In this document: positions 14,166 to 22,037 of the stretch, one piece after another
Position numbering within the stretch: position 1 is the first letter of the stretch
Layout of the letters: each line of letters starts with the position of its first letter
Assembly (NCBI GenBank): GCA_017630115.1
Contig: JAGBVY010000104.1
Span: 1 to 33,440, forward strand
Reading direction: 5' to 3'
Source of the DNA: Tidjanibacter sp.
GTDB lineage: Bacteria > Bacteroidota > Bacteroidia > Bacteroidales > Rikenellaceae
DNA length: 33,440 nt
Position numbers and translations under genes: made by a program
The notes under the pieces: model-generated
Seen by the model: only the letters and a program-made list of their open reading frames with translations
Told to the model about the DNA's origin: nothing
Database searches by the model: none

Positions 14166-15335
14166 TTAACTCTTTCTTACCGAGATACGGATGTTTGTAC
14201 CTTTGCCCATCTCGCTCTCGGTGACAGCGATGTGGCCTTTATGGTACTCCTCTATTATGCGCTTGCTCAGCGAGAGGCCCAAACCCCAACCTCGGGTCTT
14301 GGTTGTAAATCCCGGCTCAAAAATCTTCTTCCAGTTCGATTTGGCAATGCCCTTGCCCGTGTCGCGCACGTCGATGTAGGCCCACTCGTCGTCTTGGCTC
14401 ACAACAACGTCTATTGTACCGACGCCTTGGAGCGCATCGAGCGCATTTTTTAGGAGGTTCTCCACCACCCACTCAAACAGAGCGGCATTCATCTGCACCA
14501 TCACAGGGGCAATGGCAAGGCCGTTGTAGTTGAGTGTCACTTTGCGAGGTATGCGTGTGCGGAAGTAGAGTACGCAGTCGCCCACCACTTCACCCAGATT
14601 GGTTGTGTTGAGCGAGGTTTCCGAGCCTATTTTGCCAAATCTGTCAGCCACCTTTACCAGACGTTTGAGGTCTTTGCTCATCTCCTCCACAGCTGCGGGG
14701 TCAATGCCTTGCGAGCGCAGATATTCGAGCCAACCCATAAGCGACGAGATGGGTGTGCCGAGTTGGTGGGCGGTCTCCTTGGCCAAGCCTATCCACACCC
14801 TATTCTGCTCGTCCTGCTTGGAGGTGCGGAACGTCAGGAAGGCGAAAAATACAAATATGGCCACCACGGCTAGTTGTACATAGGGGAAGAGGATGAGCCA
14901 ATCGAGCAGTGCCGAGTTGCCATAGAAGAGTATGTAGCGTGAGCCTCGTGGGGTGCTAATCTCTATGGGGTCGTTCTGCCTCGACAGCTTCATAATCAGC
15001 TTCATACGTCGTTCGGGGTGGTTGAGGATGTGCTCGGGTACCAAGTGGGACTTCTCCACACGTCCGTTTTCGTCGAGCAGGACAAAGGGTATGTTCTGAT
15101 TGTGAACGACTTGGAAGATTATGGGGTCGTTGTGGGTACTCTCGCCCATACGTTCCATTGCGTAGGACCAGAGCGCCATTTCGTTCATCTCTTTGAGTTG
15201 CAACATACGCGACATACGCGTAGTAAAGAGTAGCGACAGCGAGCCGATTATCACCGCAATGCTGATAACCAGTAGCCTCTTTCGGTAGGGGACCCCCTTA
15301 ACTCTTTGCCATATTTTGTCGAGTAGTGCGCTCAT
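14166..15335 (-). CDS. Membrane sensor histidine kinase
   Basis: The 389-residue protein has a membrane helix at about 21-38, a periplasmic sensor part with a FVLLDENGRV segment (about 84-93), and a second helix at about 145-170. The cytoplasmic kinase core follows: the H-box ETAHQLGTPISSLMGWLEYL with phospho-accepting His190, the N-box ENLLKNALDA near 292-301, DTGKGI near 325 and GWGLGLSLSKRI near 349. It should phosphorylate a response regulator, but none is encoded in the window, so the partner is elsewhere. It is located between ctpA and DUF4271, with 30-bp spacers on both sides. The signal is unknown; the neighbourhood suggests envelope sensing, which is only an inference. Confidence 0.92.
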   Translation of the reverse strand: MSALLDKIWQRVKGVPYRKRLLVISIAVIIGSLSLLFTTRMSRMLQLKEMNEMALWSYAMERMGESTHNDPIIFQVVHNQNIPFVLLDENGRVEKSHLVPEHILNHPERRMKLIMKLSRQNDPIEISTPRGSRYILFYGNSALLDWLILFPYVQLAVVAIFVFFAFLTFRTSKQDEQNRVWIGLAKETAHQLGTPISSLMGWLEYLRSQGIDPAAVEEMSKDLKRLVKVADRFGKIGSETSLNTTNLGEVVGDCVLYFRTRIPRKVTLNYNGLAIAPVMVQMNAALFEWVVENLLKNALDALQGVGTIDVVVSQDDEWAYIDVRDTGKGIAKSNWKKIFEPGFTTKTRGWGLGLSLSKRIIEEYHKGHIAVTESEMGKGTNIRISVRKS

Positions 15336-15365
15336 AGGAATTCAAAAACGATTGCTTGCTTGGCT

Positions 15366-17057
15366 TTATTGTTTGGCCGTGTCTTGTTCGGAGAGTATTC
15401 TTGCATACTCCTCGGGGTTGGAGAGTATTGAGATAGCTTCCTTCAATTCGCCATCGTCTTTCAGGTAGTGGACAATGCCGCCTGCGGTGTAGCAGTAGCG
15501 ACGCACAATCTCGTTCTCGATTATCTCCCTCATCTCGCGCTCGTAGAGTCGCAGGTTGTCTTCGCTGTTGTTGTTGAGGTTCTTCTCAATCAGGGCAATC
15601 TGCTCGTCCATATTCTCCTTCCAACGCTGCTGTTCGGCGGCCTTCTTAAACTCTTTCCAGAGAGTGTTTGCGTAGCTTTCCCACAGCACCTCTTTGTCGC
15701 TCATCCACTCTATAAACTCCTCGTAGTCGGCCTCGGTGAAGTGGTATGTTTCGGGTGCGACGTTGCCTTCGAGTCGGTCGTAGTGGAGGGCGCAGAAGTG
15801 GTTGAGGAAGTCATCCACAAAGCCCTGAGCATAGACCACCGCAGCAAACGAACTCACATACTCAGGCTCCAACTTCCTATCGGGCATAACACCGCCACCG
15901 TCGTAAACCCTACGGCCATTGCGAGTCTTAAACTCCGAGATGAGCGAGTCGGGGATAGTGTTGTAGCTGCCGTCGTCGTTGTGGGCGGCATAGTCGATGG
16001 CCTGAATACACCTTCCGCTGGGTAGGTAGTACTTCGAAGTGGTGAGCTTGGCGTAGGCCCCATAGCCGAGCTGGAATGTGCTCTGCACCAATCCCTTGCC
16101 ATAGGTGCGCTGGCCCACCACAACAGCTCTGTCGTGGTCTTGGAGTGCGCCCGCAACAATCTCGGCTGCCGAGGCCGAGGAGCCGCTTGTCAGCACCACC
16201 AGTGGTATGTCGGCAGCTATGGGTTTGCTCTCGGTTTTGTATGTCTTATTCTCGGCGTGCGATTTGGAAGAACGGGTGCTCACAACCTCGCTGCCTGCGG
16301 GCAGAAACAGAGCGAGTGTCTTGACCGCCTCCTGCAATACGCCGCCACCATTGCTACGGTAGTCGATGATGAGCGAGGTCATTCCCTCGGCCACCAGTTC
16401 CTCGTAGGCTCTCAGCAGGTCGTTGCTGCAACCTACCGTAAATTCGTTGTGGTCGATGTAGCCCACACCCTCGGCCACCATACCGTGGTAGCGCACGCCG
16501 GGGATGGAGATAATCTCTCGTGTAATCTTCACCTTCTGAGGCTCCCCCGTTGGGAACTTACCCACCTCCAAGGTGAGTGTTGTGCCCGGGTCGCCTTTTA
16601 GCTTACTGCTGACCTGATCTGAGGTCATACCCTTGGCATCCTTGCCGTCTATTTTTAGAATCTTGTCGCCCGGACGTATGCCCGCCCTGTCGGCAGGCGA
16701 CCCTTCGTAGGGGAGCGAAAATTCCACCCACTCGCCTCTTTGGCGAATCATCGAGCCCAAGCCACCATATTTGCCGGTGGTCATCACGTCGAACTCCTCC
16801 ATACTCTCGGGCGAGAGATATACCGAGTAGGGGTCGAGAATCTTGGTCATACCCTCAGCTGCGGCCTTCATAATCTTGTCGCTCTCGATGTCGTCCACAT
16901 AAAAGAGGTTGATGTTACGCATCATATTGACCAGCACCTCCACACTCTGGCCCAAGCGGAATGTGCTATCCTTAGCGGCTGCAACGAGTAGTATGCACCC
17001 CGCAAGGGCCACCACCGCCACCACACTTTTTACTCTGTTTCTCAACTTCATAGCCAT
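15366..17057 (-). CDS. ctpA: C-terminal processing peptidase (S41 family)
   Basis: A periplasmic serine protease of the CtpA/Tsp family with an N-terminal membrane anchor or signal sequence (residues about 8-28, VVAVVALAGCILLVAAA). A PDZ domain spans about 95-175 (GGLGSMI, AGIRPGDKILKIDGKDAKG). The catalytic domain holds DYRSNGGG near 232, the nucleophile Ser296 in SGSSASAAEI, and the general base Lys321 in GQRTYGKGLVQ. A roughly 200-residue C-terminal region ending SEQDTAKQ is longer than in many members. Such enzymes trim envelope proteins and peptidoglycan hydrolases. The gene is 15 bp after the small membrane-protein gene and 30 bp before the histidine kinase, in the long minus-strand train. 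It could also be called prc. Confidence 0.95.
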   Translation of the reverse strand: MAMKLRNRVKSVVAVVALAGCILLVAAAKDSTFRLGQSVEVLVNMMRNINLFYVDDIESDKIMKAAAEGMTKILDPYSVYLSPESMEEFDVMTTGKYGGLGSMIRQRGEWVEFSLPYEGSPADRAGIRPGDKILKIDGKDAKGMTSDQVSSKLKGDPGTTLTLEVGKFPTGEPQKVKITREIISIPGVRYHGMVAEGVGYIDHNEFTVGCSNDLLRAYEELVAEGMTSLIIDYRSNGGGVLQEAVKTLALFLPAGSEVVSTRSSKSHAENKTYKTESKPIAADIPLVVLTSGSSASAAEIVAGALQDHDRAVVVGQRTYGKGLVQSTFQLGYGAYAKLTTSKYYLPSGRCIQAIDYAAHNDDGSYNTIPDSLISEFKTRNGRRVYDGGGVMPDRKLEPEYVSSFAAVVYAQGFVDDFLNHFCALHYDRLEGNVAPETYHFTEADYEEFIEWMSDKEVLWESYANTLWKEFKKAAEQQRWKENMDEQIALIEKNLNNNSEDNLRLYEREMREIIENEIVRRYCYTAGGIVHYLKDDGELKEAISILSNPEEYARILSEQDTAKQ

Positions 17058-17072
17058 TCTTCCGTTTGAGGA

Positions 17073-17543
17073 TTATTCCTTTTTCGACAGCTCGCCGCAG
17101 ATGCGAAAGCGTGCTTGCTCGGCCTCGCGCCTAACGCCACTAATGGCTATAAGGTTGGCTCCCGCCTTCTCTACCACCACCTTGTCGTCGCCACCCAAGT
17201 AGCGCAGACGTTTCAGAGGGCTGGTAGCCCTAAATACCACCCTCTCGGCACTACGCCCCTCGGCCTTATAGCCACACCTGAGCATAGCTCGATGTATGTC
17301 GGGCAACGAGCTTTCGTAATCGCCCTCAATGGTGTAGGATGTGAAACCGTAGGCAGGATAGGTGGCCGAAATGGCTACCACCGCTACCAACAATACAAAC
17401 CCTCTGCCACCAATCAAATCGGCGGGCGCAATGGCCAATGTTCCCGTAAGGTGCATCGCAACAAACAACACACCAACGATAAGCACCAATTTTACAAAGT
17501 GGCGCAAAACTTTTCCTATATAGTCGTTATTCATAGTTATCAC
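17073..17543 (-). CDS. Membrane protein of unknown function
   Basis: The 156-residue protein has two hydrophobic helices near the N-terminus (about 13-33, VKLVLIVGVLFVAMHLTG; and about 47-66, GFVLLVAVVAISATYPAYG). The remaining part is soluble, with a short motif DIHRAMLRCGYKAEGRSAERVVF and strands KVVVEKAGANLIAISG, a layout like small anchored domains in Bacteroidales. It overlaps ispH by 4 nt (ATGA), so translation is likely coupled; an alternative start is ATG at 17534. It is 15 bp before ctpA. I do not recognise a family or a catalytic motif. Confidence 0.7.
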   Translation of the reverse strand: MITMNNDYIGKVLRHFVKLVLIVGVLFVAMHLTGTLAIAPADLIGGRGFVLLVAVVAISATYPAYGFTSYTIEGDYESSLPDIHRAMLRCGYKAEGRSAERVVFRATSPLKRLRYLGGDDKVVVEKAGANLIAISGVRREAEQARFRICGELSKKE

Positions 17544-18418
17544 AACGTTTTCGTTAGTTCCAAAATTGTATCTCTGACCTGCTCCATAAGCCAGTGGGGT
17601 GTGGAGGTTGCTCCGCAGATACCCACATTTTCTACCCCCTCAAACATCTCGGCTCGCAACTCCTCGGGCGACTCAATCTTTATGCTGTGGGGGTTGGCGT
17701 TGTGGCAGGTCTCAAAGAGCACCTTGCCGTTGGAACTCTTTGCACCACAAACAAATACCACCATATCACACTCCGATGCAAAGGCCCTGAGGTGTTCCTC
17801 GCGACCTGCCACCTGTCGGCAGATGGTATCTCTGACTACGACACTCTCAGGATTGGTAGAGCGACTCAGCACCTCATCTCTTACTTGTGAAAAGAGAGCA
17901 AGGCTCTGGGTGGTCTGCGATAGCAGAAATATGGGGTGGTTGAAATCAATCTCGTCGAGGTCGGAGAGTTTTTCGACAACAATAGCCCTGTTGTCAATCT
18001 GACCGTTGAGGCCCACAACTTCGGCGTGGCCCTTCTTGCCCAAAATCAACACCCTGCCTCCAACCTCGCTCATCTGGCGGTCGGCCTCGATGGTGAGTTT
18101 TTGGAGCTTGGCCACAACGGGGCAGGTGGCGTCGGCATAGCCGAGGGCGCACTCTTCAAGCCTATGGTAGGTGCTCTTAGGCTCGCCGTGGGCGCGAATG
18201 AGGACTTTGGTGTTGCTGCTGGGGGCTATGTTGGCCAGTTCGGCGTGGGATATGGTCCTTACGCCCAGCCTTTCGAGGCGTGCCACTTCGAGGTCGTTGT
18301 GGACAATGTCGCCCAACGAATAGACCGAGCACCCCTCGGCCACAAGTTCCTCGGCTTTCGATATGGCGCTCACCACACCATAGCAGAATCCCGACTTGGT
18401 ATCTATCGTAACTTTCAT
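17540..18418 (-). CDS. ispH: 4-hydroxy-3-methylbut-2-enyl diphosphate reductase
   Basis: IspH reduces HMBPP to isopentenyl and dimethylallyl diphosphate, the last step of the MEP route whose first enzyme (dxs) is also in this window. The 292-residue length matches the family. Three conserved cysteines for the iron-sulfur cluster are visible: Cys12 in SGFCYGV, Cys99 in ATCPVVAK and Cys200 in RDTICRQVAGRE. KKGHAEVVGL (with the substrate-binding His and Glu) and SQTTQS near 167 are also typical. The gene starts 27 bp after cmk, and its stop overlaps the next start by 4 nt. The cmk-ispH pairing is frequent in bacteria. Confidence 0.97.
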   Translation of the reverse strand: MKVTIDTKSGFCYGVVSAISKAEELVAEGCSVYSLGDIVHNDLEVARLERLGVRTISHAELANIAPSSNTKVLIRAHGEPKSTYHRLEECALGYADATCPVVAKLQKLTIEADRQMSEVGGRVLILGKKGHAEVVGLNGQIDNRAIVVEKLSDLDEIDFNHPIFLLSQTTQSLALFSQVRDEVLSRSTNPESVVVRDTICRQVAGREEHLRAFASECDMVVFVCGAKSSNGKVLFETCHNANPHSIKIESPEELRAEMFEGVENVGICGATSTPHWLMEQVRDTILELTKTL

Positions 18419-18445
18419 AAGTAGCCAATTGTTCCAATTTGAGCC

Positions 18446-19162
18446 CTATGCACCCAAAACCTCGCGGAGCCTCTCCTGAAACCACTCCAACTCCTCTTCG
18501 AGGGTCATACCACCATTGTCAAGCACTATGGCGTCGTCGGCCTTACGCAAGGGGCTGATAGTGCGGGTTTGGTCGAGGTGGTCGCGTTGGCGGATGTTCT
18601 CCACAATCTCCTCTCGGCACACCTCCTCGCCTTTGGCAAGCAGTTCTTTGTAGCGACGCTCGGCCCTCACTTCGGGGTCGGCGGTCATAAAAATCTTCAT
18701 CTCGGCATTGGGGAATACCACCGTGCCGATGTCGCGGCCATCCATAACCACACCCTTGTCGCGGCCCATCTCCTGTTGTAGGGCCACCAGACGAGCCCTC
18801 ACCTCGCCAATGGCGCTGACCGCGCTGACGAGGTTGCTGACGGTGATGGTGCGAATCTTGCCCTCAACCCACTCGTCGTTGATGTAGATGTCGCTCGCAC
18901 CCCTCTCGGGATTGAAGCGGAAGGATATGTGGATGTTGTCCAGTTCGCCCACCAAGCGCTCCTCGTTGAGGATACCCCTCTCAACACAGTCGTGCTCAAT
19001 GGCGTAGAGGGTTACGGCACGATACATTGCGCCCGTGTCGATGAAGATGTAGCCCATATGTGCAGCCACCATCTTCGCGAAGGTACTCTTGCCACACGAC
19101 GAGAATCCATCGACGGCAATAACAATTTTTTTATTTGGTCTTGAATAGCTTGCTAAATTCAT
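18446..19162 (-). CDS. cmk: Cytidylate kinase
   Basis: Cmk phosphorylates CMP and dCMP with ATP in the cytoplasm. The 238-residue protein has the P-loop GFSSCGKSTFAK (residues about 19-30), the DTGAMYRA segment near 42-49, YINDEWV near 105, DGRDIGTVVFPNA near 148 and a C-terminal RDHLDQTRTISPL. The first residues (MNLASYSRPN) precede the core domain and lie within the last 32 nt of the LysE gene, so translational coupling is likely; no nearer ATG is present in frame. It is 27 bp before ispH. Together with pyrH it provides both pyrimidine monophosphate kinases in this window. Confidence 0.96.
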   Translation of the reverse strand: MNLASYSRPNKKIVIAVDGFSSCGKSTFAKMVAAHMGYIFIDTGAMYRAVTLYAIEHDCVERGILNEERLVGELDNIHISFRFNPERGASDIYINDEWVEGKIRTITVSNLVSAVSAIGEVRARLVALQQEMGRDKGVVMDGRDIGTVVFPNAEMKIFMTADPEVRAERRYKELLAKGEEVCREEIVENIRQRDHLDQTRTISPLRKADDAIVLDNGGMTLEEELEWFQERLREVLGA

Positions 19163-19820
19163 TGAAGTGTATGTCTATTTGTAGATCGGAAATCATCGAA
19201 ATCAGTAGCGACACGCCAATCAGGGTGATGACAATGCCGGAAATGCGGTTTATCCAGAGCAGGTGGCGTGGGCGGAAGTACTTGCGAATCATTTTCAGCA
19301 GCGACGAGAGTCCTATCCACCAGCCTGCACATCCGGTGAAGATGCCCAAAATCATTGAGGCATTGGCAAATGCGTTCTCGTCAGTGTCGTAGAATCCCAT
19401 CGACTTTACGGTGGCAATCAAGGCTATGTGTACCAAGATGTAGGCTGGATTGGCAAAGCTCAATAGGAAGCCCGAGGCGTAGTCCTTCCAGTTGAGGTGG
19501 TCGCCTTGCGCCTTGTTGCGTCGGAGCTGCATATCGGGCTTCTTCAAGAATATGTTCACACCAAAGGCTGCAATGCAGATGCCCGCAATGCACTTTATGA
19601 GCAACATATTACTCTCAATAAATCCCGTCACAAACGAGAGCGAGAAGAAAGCAATAGAGGCGTAGAAGGTGTCGCTGGTGGCGATACCCAAGCCTGTGGA
19701 AATACCCGAGAACCACCCCTTGCTCACATTGCGCTGGATGGTTAGTATGGCGGTTGGTCCGGGTGGCATAGAGGCCATACAGCCTACCATAACTCCGCCT
19801 ATGAAAGTCATCAACCACAT
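19131..19820 (-). CDS. LysE/RhtB-family amino acid exporter
   Basis: The 229-residue protein consists of about six hydrophobic helices and carries the family's N-terminal signature SMPPGPTAILTIQRNVSKGW, followed by ISTGLGIATSDTFYASI, then FLLSFANPAYILVHIALIA in the centre. Members of this family export basic or neutral amino acids from the cytoplasm by proton exchange. The substrate cannot be told from sequence. It is the first gene of the minus-strand train and overlaps cmk by 32 nt. The spacer upstream (19821-20362) is filled with repeats and holds no promoter I can call for this strand. Confidence 0.88.
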   Translation of the reverse strand: MWLMTFIGGVMVGCMASMPPGPTAILTIQRNVSKGWFSGISTGLGIATSDTFYASIAFFSLSFVTGFIESNMLLIKCIAGICIAAFGVNIFLKKPDMQLRRNKAQGDHLNWKDYASGFLLSFANPAYILVHIALIATVKSMGFYDTDENAFANASMILGIFTGCAGWWIGLSSLLKMIRKYFRPRHLLWINRISGIVITLIGVSLLISMISDLQIDIHFNEFSKLFKTK

Positions 19821-19830
19821 AATTTATTTT

Positions 19831-19850
19831 GTCTAATGTCTAACATCGAG
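19831..19850. repeat. Dispersed GTCTAAC-type repeat, worn copy
   Basis: GTCTAATGTCTAACATCGAG is two heptamer units with one or two changes relative to GTCTAACGTCTAACGTC. It begins directly upstream of the LysE gene start. Confidence 0.45.
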
Positions 19851-19886
19851 TGTGCCTTGTTGCGTTACGCTTGCTTCGGAAGTCCT

Positions 19887-19949
19887 CCTGCCGCCTACCG
19901 TCAACCGCCTACCGTCAACCGTCAACCGTCAACCGTCTGCTGACTGCTG
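19887..19949. repeat. 7-nt-pitch array (TCAACCG type)
   Basis: Nine heptamers follow without phase break: CCTGCCG, CCTACCG, TCAACCG, CCTACCG, TCAACCG three times, TCTGCTG and ACTGCTG. The unit changes while the 7-nt pitch holds. It runs directly into the 9-nt array that begins at 19947. Together with that array it fills the first half of the 542-bp spacer between LysE and lnt. Confidence 0.7.
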
Positions 19950-20126
19950 GGAGGACTGGGAGTACTGAGAGTACTGAGAGTACTGGAAATAACCCAGAGA
20001 ACCCAGTAAGCCCAGTAAACCCAGTAAGCCCAGTAAACCCAGTAAACCCAGTAAGCCCAGCAACTTGGGCCTTATAGGCCTTATACGCCCTAAGTTCCCT
20101 AATATCCCTAACAATTCTCAATTTTC
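19947..20126. repeat. 180-bp compound 9-nt-pitch array
   Basis: Twenty consecutive 9-mers can be read with no indel: CTGGGAGGA, CTGGGAGTA, CTGAGAGTA twice, CTGGAAATA, ACCCAGAGA, then seven of the (A/G)CCCAGTAA type, CTTGGGCCT, TATAGGCCT, TATACGCCC, TAAGTTCCC, TAATATCCC, TAACAATTC and TCAATTTTC. The ACCCAGTAA block is close to the reverse complement of the TACTGGGAG block, so the two could fold on each other. The rest of this spacer (20127-20362) holds only A/T-rich DNA and the lnt promoter box. Confidence 0.75.
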
Positions 20127-20262
20127 ACCTCTCGGCTTGACGCATAGTTTTCCATTTACAAAGATAGTGTTTTTGGGGCAATAAATAGACTCTCATAGCA
20201 GGAAAAATGGGCGGGGATGAAAAATTATTTATCCGATTGGAGTAATATCCCACCAAAAAGGT

Positions 20263-20270
20263 TATTTTTG
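20263..20270 (+). promoter_or_regulatory. -7 box of lnt
   Basis: TATTTTTG is a perfect TAnnTTTG, 92 bp ahead of the lnt ATG. The upstream -33 region has only ATTG (20236-20239) at 23 bp, so the call rests on the -7 box. Confidence 0.5.
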
Positions 20271-20362
20271 TAAAAAATAAAGGCTTTTGTTTGTCTGTTT
20301 CATCCCCGAGGCAGAAATATCCTTTGGGGTGGGGCAGCCGAACGACCAACAAATAGGCAACA

Positions 20363-21985
20363 ATGAGAATTACTCTAAAAAGATACCAACGCCTTCTATT
20401 GGCTCTATTGAGCATCGTTTTGCTCAGTTTGGGATGGCTGCGTGTAAGTGGCCTAACGCTCTTTGTGGCACTCGTGCCGCTACTACTCATATCGGCCTCC
20501 TACGACTCATCGCGTCGCCATTGGTGGGCTATGGCGGGGTGGACTTCGCTGGTTATGGGTGGGTGGTGTGTGGCCACTTGTTGGTGGATTTACTACGCTG
20601 CGGCTGTCGGTATTGTGGCCGCTACTATTGTGCAGATTCTGCTCTTTGGTGGTGTGCTGATGATCTACCACCACTTCTCCAAGCGCGCACGCCCCATACA
20701 CGCCTACACTACCCTCATTGCGGGTTGGCTCTGGGCCGAACACCTCTACCTCCACGGCGAGATTTCGTTCCCTTGGCTAGTCTTGGGCAACGGCTTTGCA
20801 GGCGACGTGTGGGCGGTGCAGTGGTATGAGCTGACGGGCGCACTGGGTGGCTCACTCTGGGTGTTGATTGTCAATGTATTGCTCTTTGAGGCGTTGGTTG
20901 GTGGCAAGCCTCGAAGGAGGGGTTATGTTGTAGCCTCTCTGGTGGCTTTGGTCCTTCCCATTGTGGCTTCGCTCATTATAGGTGCAACCTATGCCGAGCC
21001 CGAAGGTGCTCCGAAGGCAAAGGTGACTGTTGTGCAGCCCAACTTCGACCCCTACACCGAAAAATACACCACCCCCACAGCTCGACAGCTTGCCATACTC
21101 ACCTCACTCATCGGCACCGCCCCCTCGGATGTGGACTTCATTGTTTTGCCCGAGACGGTTATTGGCGATAGTGGCGACGCTATTTGGGAGGATAGGCACC
21201 TAGCGAGTGGCTCGGTGGCTCAACTGGAACGATATAGGGCACAACGCTTCCCCGAGGCGCAGATTGTTGTGGGGGCAATGACCTATCACCGCTATCCCGA
21301 CCCGGCCAAGGCCAGCCCAACGGCTCGCAGGAGTGGCTCGCTCTGCTACGACCGCTACAATGCCGCATTGGCCCTCGATGGCGACTCAACTCTCAAAGTG
21401 AGCCACAAGTCGCGCCTTGTGGTGGGAGTGGAGAAGATGCCCTATATGAACTTGCTCAAACCGCTCGAAAAACTGATTGTCGATATGGGCGGCACAACGG
21501 GTCAGCTTGGTACGGACAAGTATCGTCGCACCTTCTACCTACGCAATTCGCGTTTCCCCTATGGGGTGTCGGTGGCAGCCCCAATATGCTATGAGTCGGT
21601 CTATGGTGACCACTTTGGCGCTTTTGCGACCGACGGAGCCGAGATTATGATGGTCATCACCAACGACGGGTGGTGGCACGATACGGAGGGTTACCGTCAG
21701 CACTTCTCCTACTCACGCCTGAGGGCTATTGAGAGTCGTCGTTGGGTGTGTCGTGCGGCCAACACCGGCATTAGTGGATTCATCTCGCCCACGGGAGAGG
21801 TGGTGCAGAGGCTCGGTTGGGACAAGCGAGGCTCGCTCACCCAGAGCGTGACCCCCTTGCGTGAGCCCACTTTCTACGCCAAGGCAGGCGACTATATTGG
21901 TCGCCTCGGCACATACCTATTCATACTCTCGTTGCTCTACTATGTGAGCTACCGCATACGTCGTCGCAACCACCTTGTAAACTGA
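20363..21985 (+). CDS. lnt: Apolipoprotein N-acyltransferase
   Basis: Lnt adds the third acyl chain to the N-terminal cysteine of lipoproteins in the inner membrane before export by the Lol system; a LolE-type permease is also in the window. The 540-residue protein has an N-terminal block of about six membrane helices (residues 8-215), a nitrilase-fold domain with the catalytic residues in VLPETV (Glu), SHKSRLVVGVEKMPY (Lys) and APICYESVYGD (Cys), and a last membrane helix near the C-terminus (LGTYLFILSLLYYVSY). The length is normal. The next gene, folC, starts 52 bp downstream and may be co-transcribed. Identification is secure. Confidence 0.96.
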   Translation: MRITLKRYQRLLLALLSIVLLSLGWLRVSGLTLFVALVPLLLISASYDSSRRHWWAMAGWTSLVMGGWCVATCWWIYYAAAVGIVAATIVQILLFGGVLMIYHHFSKRARPIHAYTTLIAGWLWAEHLYLHGEISFPWLVLGNGFAGDVWAVQWYELTGALGGSLWVLIVNVLLFEALVGGKPRRRGYVVASLVALVLPIVASLIIGATYAEPEGAPKAKVTVVQPNFDPYTEKYTTPTARQLAILTSLIGTAPSDVDFIVLPETVIGDSGDAIWEDRHLASGSVAQLERYRAQRFPEAQIVVGAMTYHRYPDPAKASPTARRSGSLCYDRYNAALALDGDSTLKVSHKSRLVVGVEKMPYMNLLKPLEKLIVDMGGTTGQLGTDKYRRTFYLRNSRFPYGVSVAAPICYESVYGDHFGAFATDGAEIMMVITNDGWWHDTEGYRQHFSYSRLRAIESRRWVCRAANTGISGFISPTGEVVQRLGWDKRGSLTQSVTPLREPTFYAKAGDYIGRLGTYLFILSLLYYVSYRIRRRNHLVN

Positions 21986-22037
21986 TAATCAGGCCTATTG
22001 TGGGCCGTCAAACCAATAAATACACCTCTCCAAAGAA

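Noticed and set aside
19915..20121. Minus-strand frames coding for TGFTGL or LLGLLG repeats
   Set aside because: They exist because the 9-nt pitch of the repeat avoids stops in several frames at once. No start signal or family match is seen, so the DNA is described as a repeat and not as a gene.
19947..20126. CRISPR-like array
   Set aside because: Units are only 9 nt and contiguous, with no spacers and no cas genes.
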